A stretch of DNA of 64,000 nt from Nautilia sp. PV-1 (GCF_004006315.1 NZ_CP026530.1:982501-1046500); one strand, 5' to 3'. Positions 17,849 to 27,266 are shown, numbered from the stretch's first letter. Notes: generated by a model not told the origin, from the letters alone. Translations and numbers: made by a program.

Positions 17849-19270
17849 TTAATCCTTTAATCCCAAATCCTCTAAAATCGCATATGCCGCGTCTCTTCCG
17901 TCTCTTGCAGCCGTTACAACGAGATCCGCACCTCTTACCGCATCTCCGCCGGCATATACTTTCGGATTTGTGGTTTGATATCTTTCATTTACTTTCGGAC
18001 ATCCCCATTTATCGGTTTCGATACCCGCATGCTCGTACCATGCAAATTTTACGTTATCAAAACCAAGGGCTAATATAATTATATCACAAGGAATTTCAAA
18101 ATCGCTCCCTTCTACAACCTGAACTCTTCTTCTGCCGCTGCTGTCAGGCTCCCCTAGTTCGGTTTTTTGACAGATTATTCCCACAACATTGTTGTTTTCG
18201 TCAACTTTTACGGCTTTTGGAGCAGTATAAAACATAAAATTAACACCCTCTTCTTTTGCGTTAATCACTTCTTTTTTGCTTCCGGGCATATTTGCCTCGT
18301 CTCTTCTGTATACGCAAGTAACTTTTTTAGCACCGCTTCTTACAGACGTTCTTACGGCATCCATTGCACTGTCGCCGCCGCCAAGAACAACGACTTTTTT
18401 ATCTTTTAATATACATTCGTCAAAATCTTTGAATACTCTTTTTTGTGCATGAGTAAGCACATCCATTACGTGATACACGCCGTTTGCGTCTTCGTTTTCC
18501 ATCCTCGCACCCCTGCCGCTAGGAGCGCCGACACCTATAAATACGGCATCAAAATCGTCAACAACTTTTTCAAAATCCTCTTCCGTTAAAATAGGAGTGT
18601 TCAAATGAAGTTTAAGTCCGGCATCTTCCATCCATTTAAATCTTCTGAATATTACGTCTTTATGAAGTTTGAAATTCGGAATACCGTACGTTAAAAGCCC
18701 TCCGGGTCTGTCTGATTTTTCAAATATTTCCACATTGGCCCCTCCTCTTAGAAGATAAGTCGCACAGCTCATCCCTGCAGGCCCGCTTCCGATTACGGCC
18801 ACTCTTTTTTTTCTTTTTTTATCTTCTCCGTAGTATGGTTTTAGTCCCTGTTTAAATCCTTCTTCGCTTATAAACACTTCAATTGCGCCTATTGCAACGC
18901 TGCCGTATTCCGTTTTAGCGACAGTACACGCACCCTGGCACAGACTGTCATGAGGACAGACTCTTCCCATTACCTCAGGAAAAGGAGACGTTTCATTACT
19001 TAATTCAAACGCTTTTTTAAGATTTCCTTTTTTTACTTCCCTTATCCACTGAGGAATATAGTTGTTTAAAGGACACCCGGTTCTGCAAAAACTAAATTCA
19101 CTTTCAAGCCCTCTTAACACGTCAACCGGACAGGTAATACATCTTTTTGCCTGTTCTGTCGCTTCTTCGGTGTTGAATTCATGATAAATAGGATCAAAAT
19201 CCTTTACTCTTTCTTTGGCGTCTCTTTTTCTTTGAATTTTTTTAGGAATTCTTGTGTAATCTTTTTTCAT
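17849..19270 (-). CDS. GltD-like NAD(P)H-dependent FAD/Fe-S oxidoreductase
   Basis: 473 residues of the glutamate synthase small-subunit family. The N-terminal Cys-rich 4Fe-4S region has [20 protein letters not shown] and [11 protein letters not shown]. The first dinucleotide fold is [10 protein letters not shown] and the second is [13 protein letters not shown]. The C-terminus ends with [22 protein letters not shown] chose the ATG at 19270, which has GGAG upstream and lies 2 bases after the hypA stop. Here it sits in a hydrogenase operon rather than next to gltB. It may therefore exchange electrons between NAD(P)H and a ferredoxin instead of making glutamate. That is inference from context. 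Confidence 0.85.
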   Translation of the reverse strand: MKKDYTRIPKKIQRKRDAKERVKDFDPIYHEFNTEEATEQAKRCITCPVDVLRGLESEFSFCRTGCPLNNYIPQWIREVKKGNLKKAFELSNETSPFPEVMGRVCPHDSLCQGACTVAKTEYGSVAIGAIEVFISEEGFKQGLKPYYGEDKKRKKRVAVIGSGPAGMSCATYLLRGGANVEIFEKSDRPGGLLTYGIPNFKLHKDVIFRRFKWMEDAGLKLHLNTPILTEEDFEKVVDDFDAVFIGVGAPSGRGARMENEDANGVYHVMDVLTHAQKRVFKDFDECILKDKKVVVLGGGDSAMDAVRTSVRSGAKKVTCVYRRDEANMPGSKKEVINAKEEGVNFMFYTAPKAVKVDENNNVVGIICQKTELGEPDSSGRRRVQVVEGSDFEIPCDIIILALGFDNVKFAWYEHAGIETDKWGCPKVNERYQTTNPKVYAGGDAVRGADLVVTAARDGRDAAYAILEDLGLKD

Positions 19271-19272
19271 TT

Positions 19273-19608
19273 TCACTCCTTCACTTCTATATATTCTATA
19301 TGCATCTCTTCTCCGGCGATAATTTTTGTTTTTTCGCTGCCGCATATGGGACAGTGAAAATCAAAACCTTTAATGTCACTTTCATTTCCGCAGCCGAAAC
19401 ATTTAATTCTTACATCTACTTCTATAATTTCCATTTCAGCTGTTTCGCAAACAGTTCCTTCTTTGAAAAAGTCGAAGCTTTCTTTTAAAAAATGAGGTTC
19501 AATACCGCTCATTTTTCCTATTTTCACTACAAGTTTGGTAACTTCTTTACCTTTACTGACTTCTTCGACTATTTTCATCATAGACTGTACGACGGATAAC
19601 TCATGCAT
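19273..19608 (-). CDS. hypA: Hydrogenase nickel insertion protein HypA
   Basis: A 111-residue nickel chaperone. It begins MHE (Met1/His2/Glu3 nickel site) and carries the structural zinc site CFGCG and CPICG near residues 75-95. It delivers nickel to NiFe hydrogenase precursors with HypB, which is not in this window. It overlaps the upstream ferredoxin gene by 8 bases and lies in the Coo-type hydrogenase run, consistent with maturing CooH. Confidence 0.93.
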   Translation of the reverse strand: MHELSVVQSMMKIVEEVSKGKEVTKLVVKIGKMSGIEPHFLKESFDFFKEGTVCETAEMEIIEVDVRIKCFGCGNESDIKGFDFHCPICGSEKTKIIAGEEMHIEYIEVKE

Positions 19609-20119
19609 TTTGATTTAATCTCTCAAATGCCTCGTTTTGTTTTCTGGCCTTGTATTCCGTATAGTCTATAAGGCTCAAAGCATCCGTAGGACAAACGTTT
19701 ACACACGCCTGTTCACCCTCTGTTCCTCCGCATAAATCACATTTAAGAGCTACCAGTCCCGTTACGTTGGTAGATTCGCTAGGAGCCATTACAATCGCTC
19801 CGAACGGACACACCATTGCACAGCTTCTGCATCCTATACAGTCGTCTTCATATATTTTTACGTAATTGTTTTCATATTTGATAATATCTATAGGACACGC
19901 ATTCACACACGGCGCGTCTTCACACTGCATACACTGCATAGGTGCCGTAAGATTCGCATGTTTTATTACTGTGTTTCTATGAATAAGATCAATCCCTTTA
20001 AGCCCCATATCATATGCTTCTTCAAGACTCACTCCCATATGGCTTGCCGCACACGCAAGCTCGCAGTTGAGACATCCTATACACTTTGTAGCGTCTGCAA
20101 ATATAAATTTATTAGCCAT
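19601..20119 (-). CDS. HydN/CooF-like polyferredoxin
   Basis: A 172-residue cytoplasmic iron-sulphur protein with four 4Fe-4S motifs: CIGCLNCELAC near the N-terminus, CMQCEDAPCVNACP, CIGCRSCAMVCP, and CDLCGG with CVNVCP. It matches the HydN/CooF family that carries electrons between a dehydrogenase and an energy-converting hydrogenase. No CO dehydrogenase or formate dehydrogenase gene is in the window, so its partner is unknown. The tail ends in QNEAFERLNQNA, nearly the same as the tail of the CooX-like protein. Clean AAGGAG ribosome site. Confidence 0.87.
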   Translation of the reverse strand: MANKFIFADATKCIGCLNCELACAASHMGVSLEEAYDMGLKGIDLIHRNTVIKHANLTAPMQCMQCEDAPCVNACPIDIIKYENNYVKIYEDDCIGCRSCAMVCPFGAIVMAPSESTNVTGLVALKCDLCGGTEGEQACVNVCPTDALSLIDYTEYKARKQNEAFERLNQNA

Positions 20120-20182
20120 TTATTCTCCTTTTATATTATTTCTGCTTCACAACTTACCCACTTATCTACTTCAAAACTCACC

Positions 20183-21262
20183 TTATCTTTCAGTACATGA
20201 AATACACGGATCTATACTGTTAAATATTACAGCCACGTCAGTCAGTTTATTACCCGGAATCATAACCCTGAGAGCCTCCCAGTTCATATAAGTAGGAACT
20301 CTCCATCTCATTCTTTCCGGTTTTTGAGAGCCGTCGGTTTTTAGATAATAAATAAGTTCACCTCTAGGGGCTTCGCTTCTTGTAACCGCTTCGCCTGCAG
20401 GAATATGAGGTCTCTTTTGAGTAACGACAGGGCCTTCAGGCAAATTAGTTATAGCAACTCTCACCAGTCTTATTGATTCTTTTACTTCTCTCCATCTTAC
20501 TTTTGTTCTTGCATGAACGTCACCGTCTTCTTCAAGCATTACGTTTACTTTCAGTTCGTCATATGCCGCATACGGCGCTTTATCTCTTACATCGTTATTT
20601 ACTCCGCTGCCTCTTGCAGTAGGGCCTGTAACACCGAGTCTCAAAGCGTCTTCTTTAGGAAGAACACCTACACCGACCGTTCTGGCTCTTACGATTTTAT
20701 TGTTGAAATAAATATCAATAAGCTCGTCAACCTGCGGTTCGAGTTCGTCAAGTCTTCTTAAGATATATTCAATCTGTCCTTCATCCAAATCGTATTTAAC
20801 ACCGCTTAAAGTATTGGCGCTCATATCCATTCTGTTGCCCCAGATAGACTCTTTAATATCCTGCATAATTTCCCTGGCTTCCATTGTCTGGGTCATAAGA
20901 GAATGATGTCCCACAAGATGTGCCAGCATTGAAAGGTTAAACATATGCGATGCTATTCTTTTTACTTCGTCCGCAACGACTCTTAAATAGTTTGCTCTTT
21001 TGCTTACTTCAATCCCTGCTATTTTTTCCACAGCCATAACATATGTAAAAGGATGGTTGTTCGAACAAAGAGAGCATACCCTTTCAGTTAAAATAAGATT
21101 TTGAAAAAAGTTTTTCTGCATTGCAAGGTATTCTATACCCCTGTGAACAAAACCGTTTATCATATCTACGTTTTCAACCGTTTCACCTTTCAGGTCGATT
21201 TTAAAATATATAGGCTCTTCAAGACCGATATGAAACGGACCAATAGGAATCTTAGTTTTCAT
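20183..21262 (-). CDS. cooH: Energy-converting hydrogenase large subunit (CooH-like)
   Basis: About 359 residues; the NiFe-site subunit of a group 4 hydrogenase, homologous to NuoD. Nickel ligands are RVCSLCSNNH (C63, C66) and the C-terminal DPCISCTER (C353, C356). The protein ends exactly after this last motif, so there is no C-terminal peptide for a maturation protease to remove. I chose the ATG at 21262, seven bases after AAAGG; ATG 21265 is equally possible. It overlaps the CooU-like gene by 11 bases. It oxidises or produces H2 at the cytoplasmic face of the complex. Confidence 0.92.
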   Translation of the reverse strand: MKTKIPIGPFHIGLEEPIYFKIDLKGETVENVDMINGFVHRGIEYLAMQKNFFQNLILTERVCSLCSNNHPFTYVMAVEKIAGIEVSKRANYLRVVADEVKRIASHMFNLSMLAHLVGHHSLMTQTMEAREIMQDIKESIWGNRMDMSANTLSGVKYDLDEGQIEYILRRLDELEPQVDELIDIYFNNKIVRARTVGVGVLPKEDALRLGVTGPTARGSGVNNDVRDKAPYAAYDELKVNVMLEEDGDVHARTKVRWREVKESIRLVRVAITNLPEGPVVTQKRPHIPAGEAVTRSEAPRGELIYYLKTDGSQKPERMRWRVPTYMNWEALRVMIPGNKLTDVAVIFNSIDPCISCTER

Positions 21263-21770
21263 CATTATGCCTTTCACTTTCAATTTTTTCCCACATACAG
21301 CAGGTTGCCGCTCCGTTCATCGCCTGAGAAAGCGGCATATATTCGCCTAAAATCCCCTCGGCTATACTTTCGTCAAGGAACAGTCTTTTTGGATTAGGAT
21401 GTCCTATTAGCTCTATTCCGAACATTTCTTTAAACTCTCTTTCAGTCCAGTTTGCGGAATCCAAAATAGGCGTAATAGAATCAACTTTATTATCAAACAG
21501 CTCTACTTCAACGTTTAAAAGCATTCCGTCTATATCTAGATGATATACAAGCACGTGATGGTCGTCTTTTTTATATGCACTGATAATTACGCATCTTCCT
21601 CCGAAATCTTTTACAAGCTGCGCAACGTGCAGTATGTCTCTTCTGTTATGAAGTTTCAGCCAAAGCTGAATGTTTCCTTTTTCATCAACCTCTTCTCTTA
21701 ATTCATAATTACCGGGTTCGAGTCTTTCTTTTATTTCCGCTTTTACTTTTCTTTTTAATGTTTCTTTCAT
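21252..21770 (-). CDS. cooU: Energy-converting hydrogenase subunit, NuoC-like (CooU-like)
   Basis: A 172-residue protein homologous to NuoC and the N-terminal part of HycE. It contains the 30-kDa-subunit signature: ILDSANWTEREFKEMFGIELIGHPNPKRLFL carries the conserved E-(R)-E-x-x-(D/E)-x-F-G-I block. It holds the large subunit to the ferredoxin arm. It is separate from the large subunit, as in Coo- and Ech-type enzymes. It overlaps cooX by 4 bases and cooH by 11. Confidence 0.88.
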   Translation of the reverse strand: MKETLKRKVKAEIKERLEPGNYELREEVDEKGNIQLWLKLHNRRDILHVAQLVKDFGGRCVIISAYKKDDHHVLVYHLDIDGMLLNVEVELFDNKVDSITPILDSANWTEREFKEMFGIELIGHPNPKRLFLDESIAEGILGEYMPLSQAMNGAATCCMWEKIESERHNDEN

Positions 21771-22270
21771 TGATGCAACCTTTCAAAAGCTTCATTTTGT
21801 CTGCACTTAGGACATAGTGTTAAAAATCTCTTAATACTGTCGTTTACCTTAGGATATGCCCTTTCAAGCAGTTCATAGCTTGGCGCCATAAAATATTCTC
21901 CGCATTTTTCACATTTTACTTCAGGCACCGTTGCTACCGTAATAAATTTAAATTTCTCCTCTTCCGTGTTTGCAGTATGAAAATCATTGCTCAGTTTTAT
22001 TGCCCCGGTAGGACAGAAAAATTCGCAGTTCCCGCAGTAACAGCATGTGTTGTACCATGTCGTATGTACGTATACGTTATCGTTTTTTGTTATATGTATC
22101 GCACCGGAAGGACACACTTCCTCACATGTCCCGCAGGCGGTACAGGCTTTCGCGTCTACGCTTAATTTACCTCTTAATTTATCCGGTATAAATGTAGGCC
22201 CAAACGGATAAGGGTCTGTTGTCGGACCTTTTAATAGATTTCTTATAGCAATTTTTAAAAATCCGCTCAT
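21767..22270 (-). CDS. cooX: Energy-converting hydrogenase ferredoxin subunit (CooX-like)
   Basis: A 167-residue NuoI/HyfH-type subunit. Two 4Fe-4S motifs, CTACGTCEEVCPSG and CCYCGNCEFFCPTG, lie at about 40-95. A C-terminal zinc-ribbon-like pair (CEKCGEYF and CPKC) follows. It relays electrons from soluble ferredoxin to the small subunit. The C-terminus KCRQNEAFERLHQ is shared almost exactly with the HydN/CooF-like protein three genes downstream. It overlaps both neighbours by 4 bases. Confidence 0.9.
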   Translation of the reverse strand: MSGFLKIAIRNLLKGPTTDPYPFGPTFIPDKLRGKLSVDAKACTACGTCEEVCPSGAIHITKNDNVYVHTTWYNTCCYCGNCEFFCPTGAIKLSNDFHTANTEEEKFKFITVATVPEVKCEKCGEYFMAPSYELLERAYPKVNDSIKRFLTLCPKCRQNEAFERLHQ

Positions 22271-22695
22271 TTTTGACCCCTTATTCTTTGTTTCCAGATT
22301 TCAAGCGCTTTGGCGACGCCGTCAATTATAGCCTGCGGTCTGGGCGGACATCCCGGAACGTTTACGTCTACTCTTACATATTTGTCAAGCGGTCCTTCAA
22401 TAGCATATGAATCTCTGAATATACCGCAGCTTGTAGGACACGTTCCCACAGCCACTACAACAAAAGGATTAGGAAGTTCATCCAAAACTTCAAGCAGATA
22501 AGGCTTGCTTCTGGCTGTAATTGGACCGGTAACAAGTAAAATATCAGCATGTTTAGGGCTTCCTGTATATCTGCATCCAAGTCTTTCAACGTCATACCTA
22601 GGAATCATAGCCGTTGTGGCCAGTTCCACGTCACATCCGTTACAGCTCCCTGTATTTATTCTGAATAAAAAGGGACTTCTGGTTATAATACTCAT
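22267..22695 (-). CDS. cooL: Energy-converting hydrogenase small subunit (CooL-like)
   Basis: A 142-residue NuoB/HycG homologue that carries the proximal 4Fe-4S cluster next to the NiFe site. Cluster cysteines are visible in TGSCNGCDVE near residue 17, in VGTCPTSCG and in PGCPPRP. Length matches CooL/EchC (about 140). It overlaps the membrane subunit gene by 4 bases. Confidence 0.92.
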   Translation of the reverse strand: MSIITRSPFLFRINTGSCNGCDVELATTAMIPRYDVERLGCRYTGSPKHADILLVTGPITARSKPYLLEVLDELPNPFVVVAVGTCPTSCGIFRDSYAIEGPLDKYVRVDVNVPGCPPRPQAIIDGVAKALEIWKQRIRGQK

Positions 22696-23651
22696 ATTAA
22701 TCCTTTAACAGAAAGAATTACTAAAACAAGTGATGTAAATGCCAACACAACAGGCACTTTAATTAAAAATTTAAATTCCTGGTCCGCTCTGAAAGATGCC
22801 AAAGAGGCATGTGCCAACGCTATAAATCCGACAAGGAAAAGCGTTTTAACAACAAACCATAATAAATTAATAACGACATCTCCCCCTATTACGCTCGGGA
22901 AAAAGAATATCTGAAACACTATGCTTAAAACAACGATTTTTAACGCATCGGTAATTTCAAAAAGAGCAAGAGGAGCTCCGCTGTATTCGATTAAATAACC
23001 TTCCATAATATCAGCATGGTTATGGTGCGCAACTTCAAAAGGAGGCACTTCTAAAGTAGCCAGAACAAATATTAAAAACGCAATAAACGCAGGCCAAAGT
23101 TTCCAGTCAAAAAGGAAGTAGCCGTGCTGCATCTGGTAATCCATTATTTTTTTAAGAGAAAATTCACCGCTTCCGTGTCCGACATATATTGCCAATGTAA
23201 GACCTATAATAATAAATACAAACTCGTAAACAAGCATAAGTTTCAGCTCCCTACTTACACTGATAGCCGCATAAGGAGAGCTTGACGCACCACCTCCCAG
23301 AATATGGGAAATAGCCGGAAGCGCCATAAAGTAAATAAGTATGATTAAATCGTAATCACCCTTTACGCCTTCGTATACACCGGGAACCGGTAAAAAGTAA
23401 ACAAGAACAAGCATTCCCGAAAATCCGAAAAGCGGCGCAAATTTAAATACAAAATCCTTTGCGTCTTTAGGTATAAGCGTTTCTTTATTTAACAGTTTTA
23501 TAATATCGATTATATTCTGATAAAAAACCGGACCTACGCGTCCTTGGAACCTTGCAACCAAAATTCTTTCTATACTGATAAGTATAAGACCTAAAAACAC
23601 CGCAAAAAGCCCTCCCGGAAAGACAAAAAAGTTTATTAAATTAGCGTTCAA
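22692..23651 (-). CDS. cooK: Energy-converting hydrogenase membrane subunit, NuoH-like (CooK-like)
   Basis: A 319-residue integral membrane protein with about eight helices, homologous to NuoH/HycD/EchB. It shows ERILVARFQGRVGPVFYQN in the first loop, the acidic loop VPPFEVAHHNHADIMEGYLIEYSG and a polar LMLVYEFVF helix. It couples the hydrophilic arm to the ion-pumping subunit. It overlaps the large antiporter-like subunit gene by 11 bases and cooL by 4. Confidence 0.92.
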   Translation of the reverse strand: MNANLINFFVFPGGLFAVFLGLILISIERILVARFQGRVGPVFYQNIIDIIKLLNKETLIPKDAKDFVFKFAPLFGFSGMLVLVYFLPVPGVYEGVKGDYDLIILIYFMALPAISHILGGGASSSPYAAISVSRELKLMLVYEFVFIIIGLTLAIYVGHGSGEFSLKKIMDYQMQHGYFLFDWKLWPAFIAFLIFVLATLEVPPFEVAHHNHADIMEGYLIEYSGAPLALFEITDALKIVVLSIVFQIFFFPSVIGGDVVINLLWFVVKTLFLVGFIALAHASLASFRADQEFKFLIKVPVVLAFTSLVLVILSVKGLI

Positions 23652-26600
23652 CGTAACCTCCTTTTAAACCGAATATTCTTTTGGTTACTCTAACAATAGA
23701 AGAGATAAGCACTATTAACGGCTCGTAATAGTTTTGTGAATGCAGATGAATTTCGCTTTCGCTCAAATCTCTGACTCCGGAGAGGAATATATGCGTATTT
23801 CTTTCTTTTCTGCCAAAATACATAATTAACGATCCGCCTATAATAATGGCTATTATCAGATAAACTGACAGGTCTGCCATATTTAGCGTATCGGCTCCGA
23901 TACTTACAGAAGCCAAAGTATATGAAATTGGATTAAATCCGAATCCTTCAAGAACCATGTTTATAGGTTTAAGCATTATTGAAGGGAAAATACCTAAAAG
24001 AATATTTAAAACAGCGAGTATTCCCATAGGAACCGCCATATACAAATCGACCCTGCTGACGTTCATAAATCTTTTTTCAACTTTACCGAAATAAGCCGAA
24101 TGCAGGAATTTAACAAACACAAGCAAAATCATAATACTTCCGAGAAGCGTCATGACGGCCAGGAATACATACCCTTTTTGTAAAAGAGCGTGATAAATCA
24201 TCCATTTTGAAACGAAACCGCTGTATAAAGGCACACCGGCTGTTGAAAACACAGCTACAAGGAACGTCAAAAACGTAATAGGCATTTTTCTTGCAAGCCC
24301 GCCGATTTCGTCAAGGTTGTCAATTCCGGTTTTATAGAAAATCGCTCCCGCACTTAAGAAAAGCAGATCTTTAAAGAACATATGGTTTACAAGATGTAAA
24401 AGTCCTCCCGCCAAACCGTCGTTAGTCAGAAGAGACACACCGGCTATGATATATCCTATCTCGGCAACCGTTAAGAAAATAAGAAGTCTTTTCATAGAGT
24501 TAGTAAGCAGTCCGAAAGCCGCTCCCATCAAGATAGTAACAACACCCACAGTTGCGGCTATATGCCCGATAACACCAATACTTGCGAGTCTTATTGCAAC
24601 AGCTCCAGCAATTATGAAATAAAACATCTTAACAAGCATAAAAGGACCTGTTTTTAACATTGTGGAAGAAATATATCCGCTTATCGGAGTCGGTGCCGGT
24701 TTAGGGTGCATTTGATAATCTATTCTTATCGGAAGCTGTGCCGCTTTGGCAAGGAATCCGATTGTAAGCAGACTGATGGCAAATATAACCTCATGTGTTA
24801 AAGGAATTGTTTTAAATACCAGACAGCTGTTTCCATATTTTAATATTACAGACAGTCCTATCATAAGTATTCCCGCACCGGCAAAATTATATACGAGATA
24901 TTTGCTGGCTTCCCTTATCGAATAATCGTCTTCTTCATGCACAAGTGCGATATACAGAGCCCATCCGCCCATAATTTCCCAGAAAAAGAACATATTATAA
25001 ATGTTTTTAGCCAGCGCCACTCCTAAAATCCCTACTATCATAACCATAAAATTAGCAAAGAATCTGTTTGGTTTATGAGAGTGGTCCATATACTGTATTG
25101 CATAAGTAAAATTAAGTACGGCCATAAACAGTACTAGCCCGGCAAAAAACACACCGAAACTGAATTTATGAGTGAAAATTTCAAGAAGCGCTATAAACGA
25201 AAAACTTGCCGCCAATATACCTGCGTTTTTACTTGTTTTACCGAAGAAAAACACCACAATAGCGCCCAATGTCATAATTATTACGCTTAAAGGCAGATTT
25301 AACACGAAATCAGGAGTGTTTACGTTTAACGCCAGAGTCTGATGAATAGCCGAATTGATGAAACTTAACACTTCTTTCGGAAACACACCTAAAAGAAAAG
25401 ACACGAACGCCAGTAAATAGACAACCCAGAGTTTAAGTCCCCCTACTTTTTTAAATTCTCTGACAGGGTTTAATAAAAAGATAAATCTGAACACCCTGAG
25501 CATACCTATAAACCCGATAACCGCACCTATAATCAATCCAAACGCAACAAGATAATTGTCGCTTTGCATACTTGCGTTTATCATTAAAAATTTAGAGTTG
25601 AAATTCCCAAAAGGAGGAAAAGCGCTTATTGCAAAAACGCCTACACCGAGAGGAAACGCCAAAAGAGGCATTTTTTTACCGATACCTTTTAAATCGTCAA
25701 GGTTTCTGCTGCCTGCGCTCATAATTAAAAGACCGGCGCTTAAAAACAACAGGTCTTTTACCACCGCATGGTTGATTATATGATAAAGAGCGCCGCTGAG
25801 AGCAAGAGAGCTCATCAGTCCCAGCACAGTAACTATTTCACCGATTTGACCGATTGTGGAATACGCAAACAGTCTTTTAATGTCTTTTTCAAAAAGAGTT
25901 TTAATTTCACCGTAAAAAAGAGTCACAAGACCGATACCTATTAACAAATAAGAAAAAATCTGTGAATTGAAGTTAAATACGTATATTAATGTAATAATTC
26001 CAAAAATACCCGCTTTTGTTAAAATACCTGAAAGAGGCGCGGAAATACTGCTTGGAGCTTCCGGATGCGCTGCCGGCAGCCATTTATGAAGAGGCACAAT
26101 ACCGGCTTTTACACCGAAACCTAGAAGCATAAGTATTCCGATATTTAAAGAAACGGCGGAAACGTCAGTAAAATACTCCATACCGTTCGCATAAAAATCA
26201 GAAAATGCAAGCTGCAACAGATATGCACCGCCGATACACATTACAAAATATATTTTTGCAGCACTAATCGCCGCATCTTCCCTGCTGTGCATAATTAAAA
26301 GATATGAAGAAATCGTCATAAGCTCCCAGAAAAGATAAAAACTTTCAAAACTGTCGCTAAGAGCAACTTCTATTAAAGCAATTGAAAGTATGGCTAAAGC
26401 CGAATAATAGAATTTTTTATGTTTTTGTATATAATCGAAAGAATATAAAAATACAATAAATGCAATAAAAGCGAATATTAATGCAAAAATACCTCTAATT
26501 CCGCTGAAATCAAACCCGAAACTCAAAGTAAACGGTTTAATGTTTCCGAATAATTTAGGTATGATCAAATAAACCTGAGGCAGTACAAACACCGCAATAC

Positions 26601-27126
26601 CCGCTAATGTAAAAATACCTACAGGCAGCAGATTTGTGATTTTTGCAGTTTTTTCACCTTTTTTAAATACAATAGTTTCAAAAAGGGACATTAAATAAAC
26701 TGCCTGAACGATATTGATTACAACAATCATATACCCAAGCTCAAACATCCCCGCACTTGAAAAAGCATTTAGAATTAACTGTTTAGAAGTAATTAAAGAC
26801 ACTCCCAAACTGCCGAATATTGCAAAACCGAACACTACACCGCTCCAGCCGAATCCTACACCGGCAAGATCGCTTAATTTTTCGCTTTTTGCAAAAGCAA
26901 AAAATTCAAACAGCATCAAAAACGCCAAAATTCTGAACACCGTCTGATATTCAATATGCAGTACCGCAGCGCTTAATGCGCTGTTTGAAATAATTGCGAC
27001 TCCCAGATAAAACAGCTCAGCAATACTTGCAACAACAAACGACTTTTTAACATTTTCTTTGTTTGTTAAAGCAAATATTTTGAGTGCGAGAATCACAAGG
27101 AGAAATAAAAACACAATACTTTCCAC
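23641..27126 (-). CDS. cooM: Energy-converting hydrogenase double antiporter-like subunit (CooM-like)
   Basis: A very large (about 1161-residue) membrane protein made of two tandem NuoL/M/N-type modules. The first module has FLFWELMTISSYLL and KAGIVPLHKWLPAAHPEAPSS, the TM5 Glu and TM7 Lys of proton-pumping subunits. The second has FFFWEIMGGWALY and KAAQLPIRIDYQMHPKPAPTP. Single-module homologues are about 500-650 residues. CooM of CO-oxidising bacteria is similarly long. I prefer a GTG start at 27126, which has AAAGGAG five bases upstream; the ATG at 27153 has no ribosome site. It is the first gene of the 12-gene run. Confidence 0.87.
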   Translation of the reverse strand: MESIVFLFLLVILALKIFALTNKENVKKSFVVASIAELFYLGVAIISNSALSAAVLHIEYQTVFRILAFLMLFEFFAFAKSEKLSDLAGVGFGWSGVVFGFAIFGSLGVSLITSKQLILNAFSSAGMFELGYMIVVINIVQAVYLMSLFETIVFKKGEKTAKITNLLPVGIFTLAGIAVFVLPQVYLIIPKLFGNIKPFTLSFGFDFSGIRGIFALIFAFIAFIVFLYSFDYIQKHKKFYYSALAILSIALIEVALSDSFESFYLFWELMTISSYLLIMHSREDAAISAAKIYFVMCIGGAYLLQLAFSDFYANGMEYFTDVSAVSLNIGILMLLGFGVKAGIVPLHKWLPAAHPEAPSSISAPLSGILTKAGIFGIITLIYVFNFNSQIFSYLLIGIGLVTLFYGEIKTLFEKDIKRLFAYSTIGQIGEIVTVLGLMSSLALSGALYHIINHAVVKDLLFLSAGLLIMSAGSRNLDDLKGIGKKMPLLAFPLGVGVFAISAFPPFGNFNSKFLMINASMQSDNYLVAFGLIIGAVIGFIGMLRVFRFIFLLNPVREFKKVGGLKLWVVYLLAFVSFLLGVFPKEVLSFINSAIHQTLALNVNTPDFVLNLPLSVIIMTLGAIVVFFFGKTSKNAGILAASFSFIALLEIFTHKFSFGVFFAGLVLFMAVLNFTYAIQYMDHSHKPNRFFANFMVMIVGILGVALAKNIYNMFFFWEIMGGWALYIALVHEEDDYSIREASKYLVYNFAGAGILMIGLSVILKYGNSCLVFKTIPLTHEVIFAISLLTIGFLAKAAQLPIRIDYQMHPKPAPTPISGYISSTMLKTGPFMLVKMFYFIIAGAVAIRLASIGVIGHIAATVGVVTILMGAAFGLLTNSMKRLLIFLTVAEIGYIIAGVSLLTNDGLAGGLLHLVNHMFFKDLLFLSAGAIFYKTGIDNLDEIGGLARKMPITFLTFLVAVFSTAGVPLYSGFVSKWMIYHALLQKGYVFLAVMTLLGSIMILLVFVKFLHSAYFGKVEKRFMNVSRVDLYMAVPMGILAVLNILLGIFPSIMLKPINMVLEGFGFNPISYTLASVSIGADTLNMADLSVYLIIAIIIGGSLIMYFGRKERNTHIFLSGVRDLSESEIHLHSQNYYEPLIVLISSIVRVTKRIFGLKGGYVER

Positions 27127-27266
27127 TCTCACTCCTTTAAAATGATTAATCATTCATATTTTAAAACGAATTTAAATGAAAATTAAGAGAATGTGCAGAT
27201 ATAATTAAATTTAATGAATGAGTGTTTATTTTTTACACATAAAAAGACAAAAAAAGTTTTTTTATC

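Noticed and set aside
17849-19270. Plain glutamate synthase small subunit
   Set aside because: No gltB is adjacent and the gene is within the hydrogenase-fumarate reductase run; I kept a neutral GltD-like oxidoreductase call.
20120-20182. Possible heptad repeat between cooH and the CooF-like gene (GTGAGTTTTGAAG, TAAGTGGG, TAAGTTGTG)
   Set aside because: The spacing alternates between 7 and 8 bases and units do not stay in register, so I could not support a repeat.
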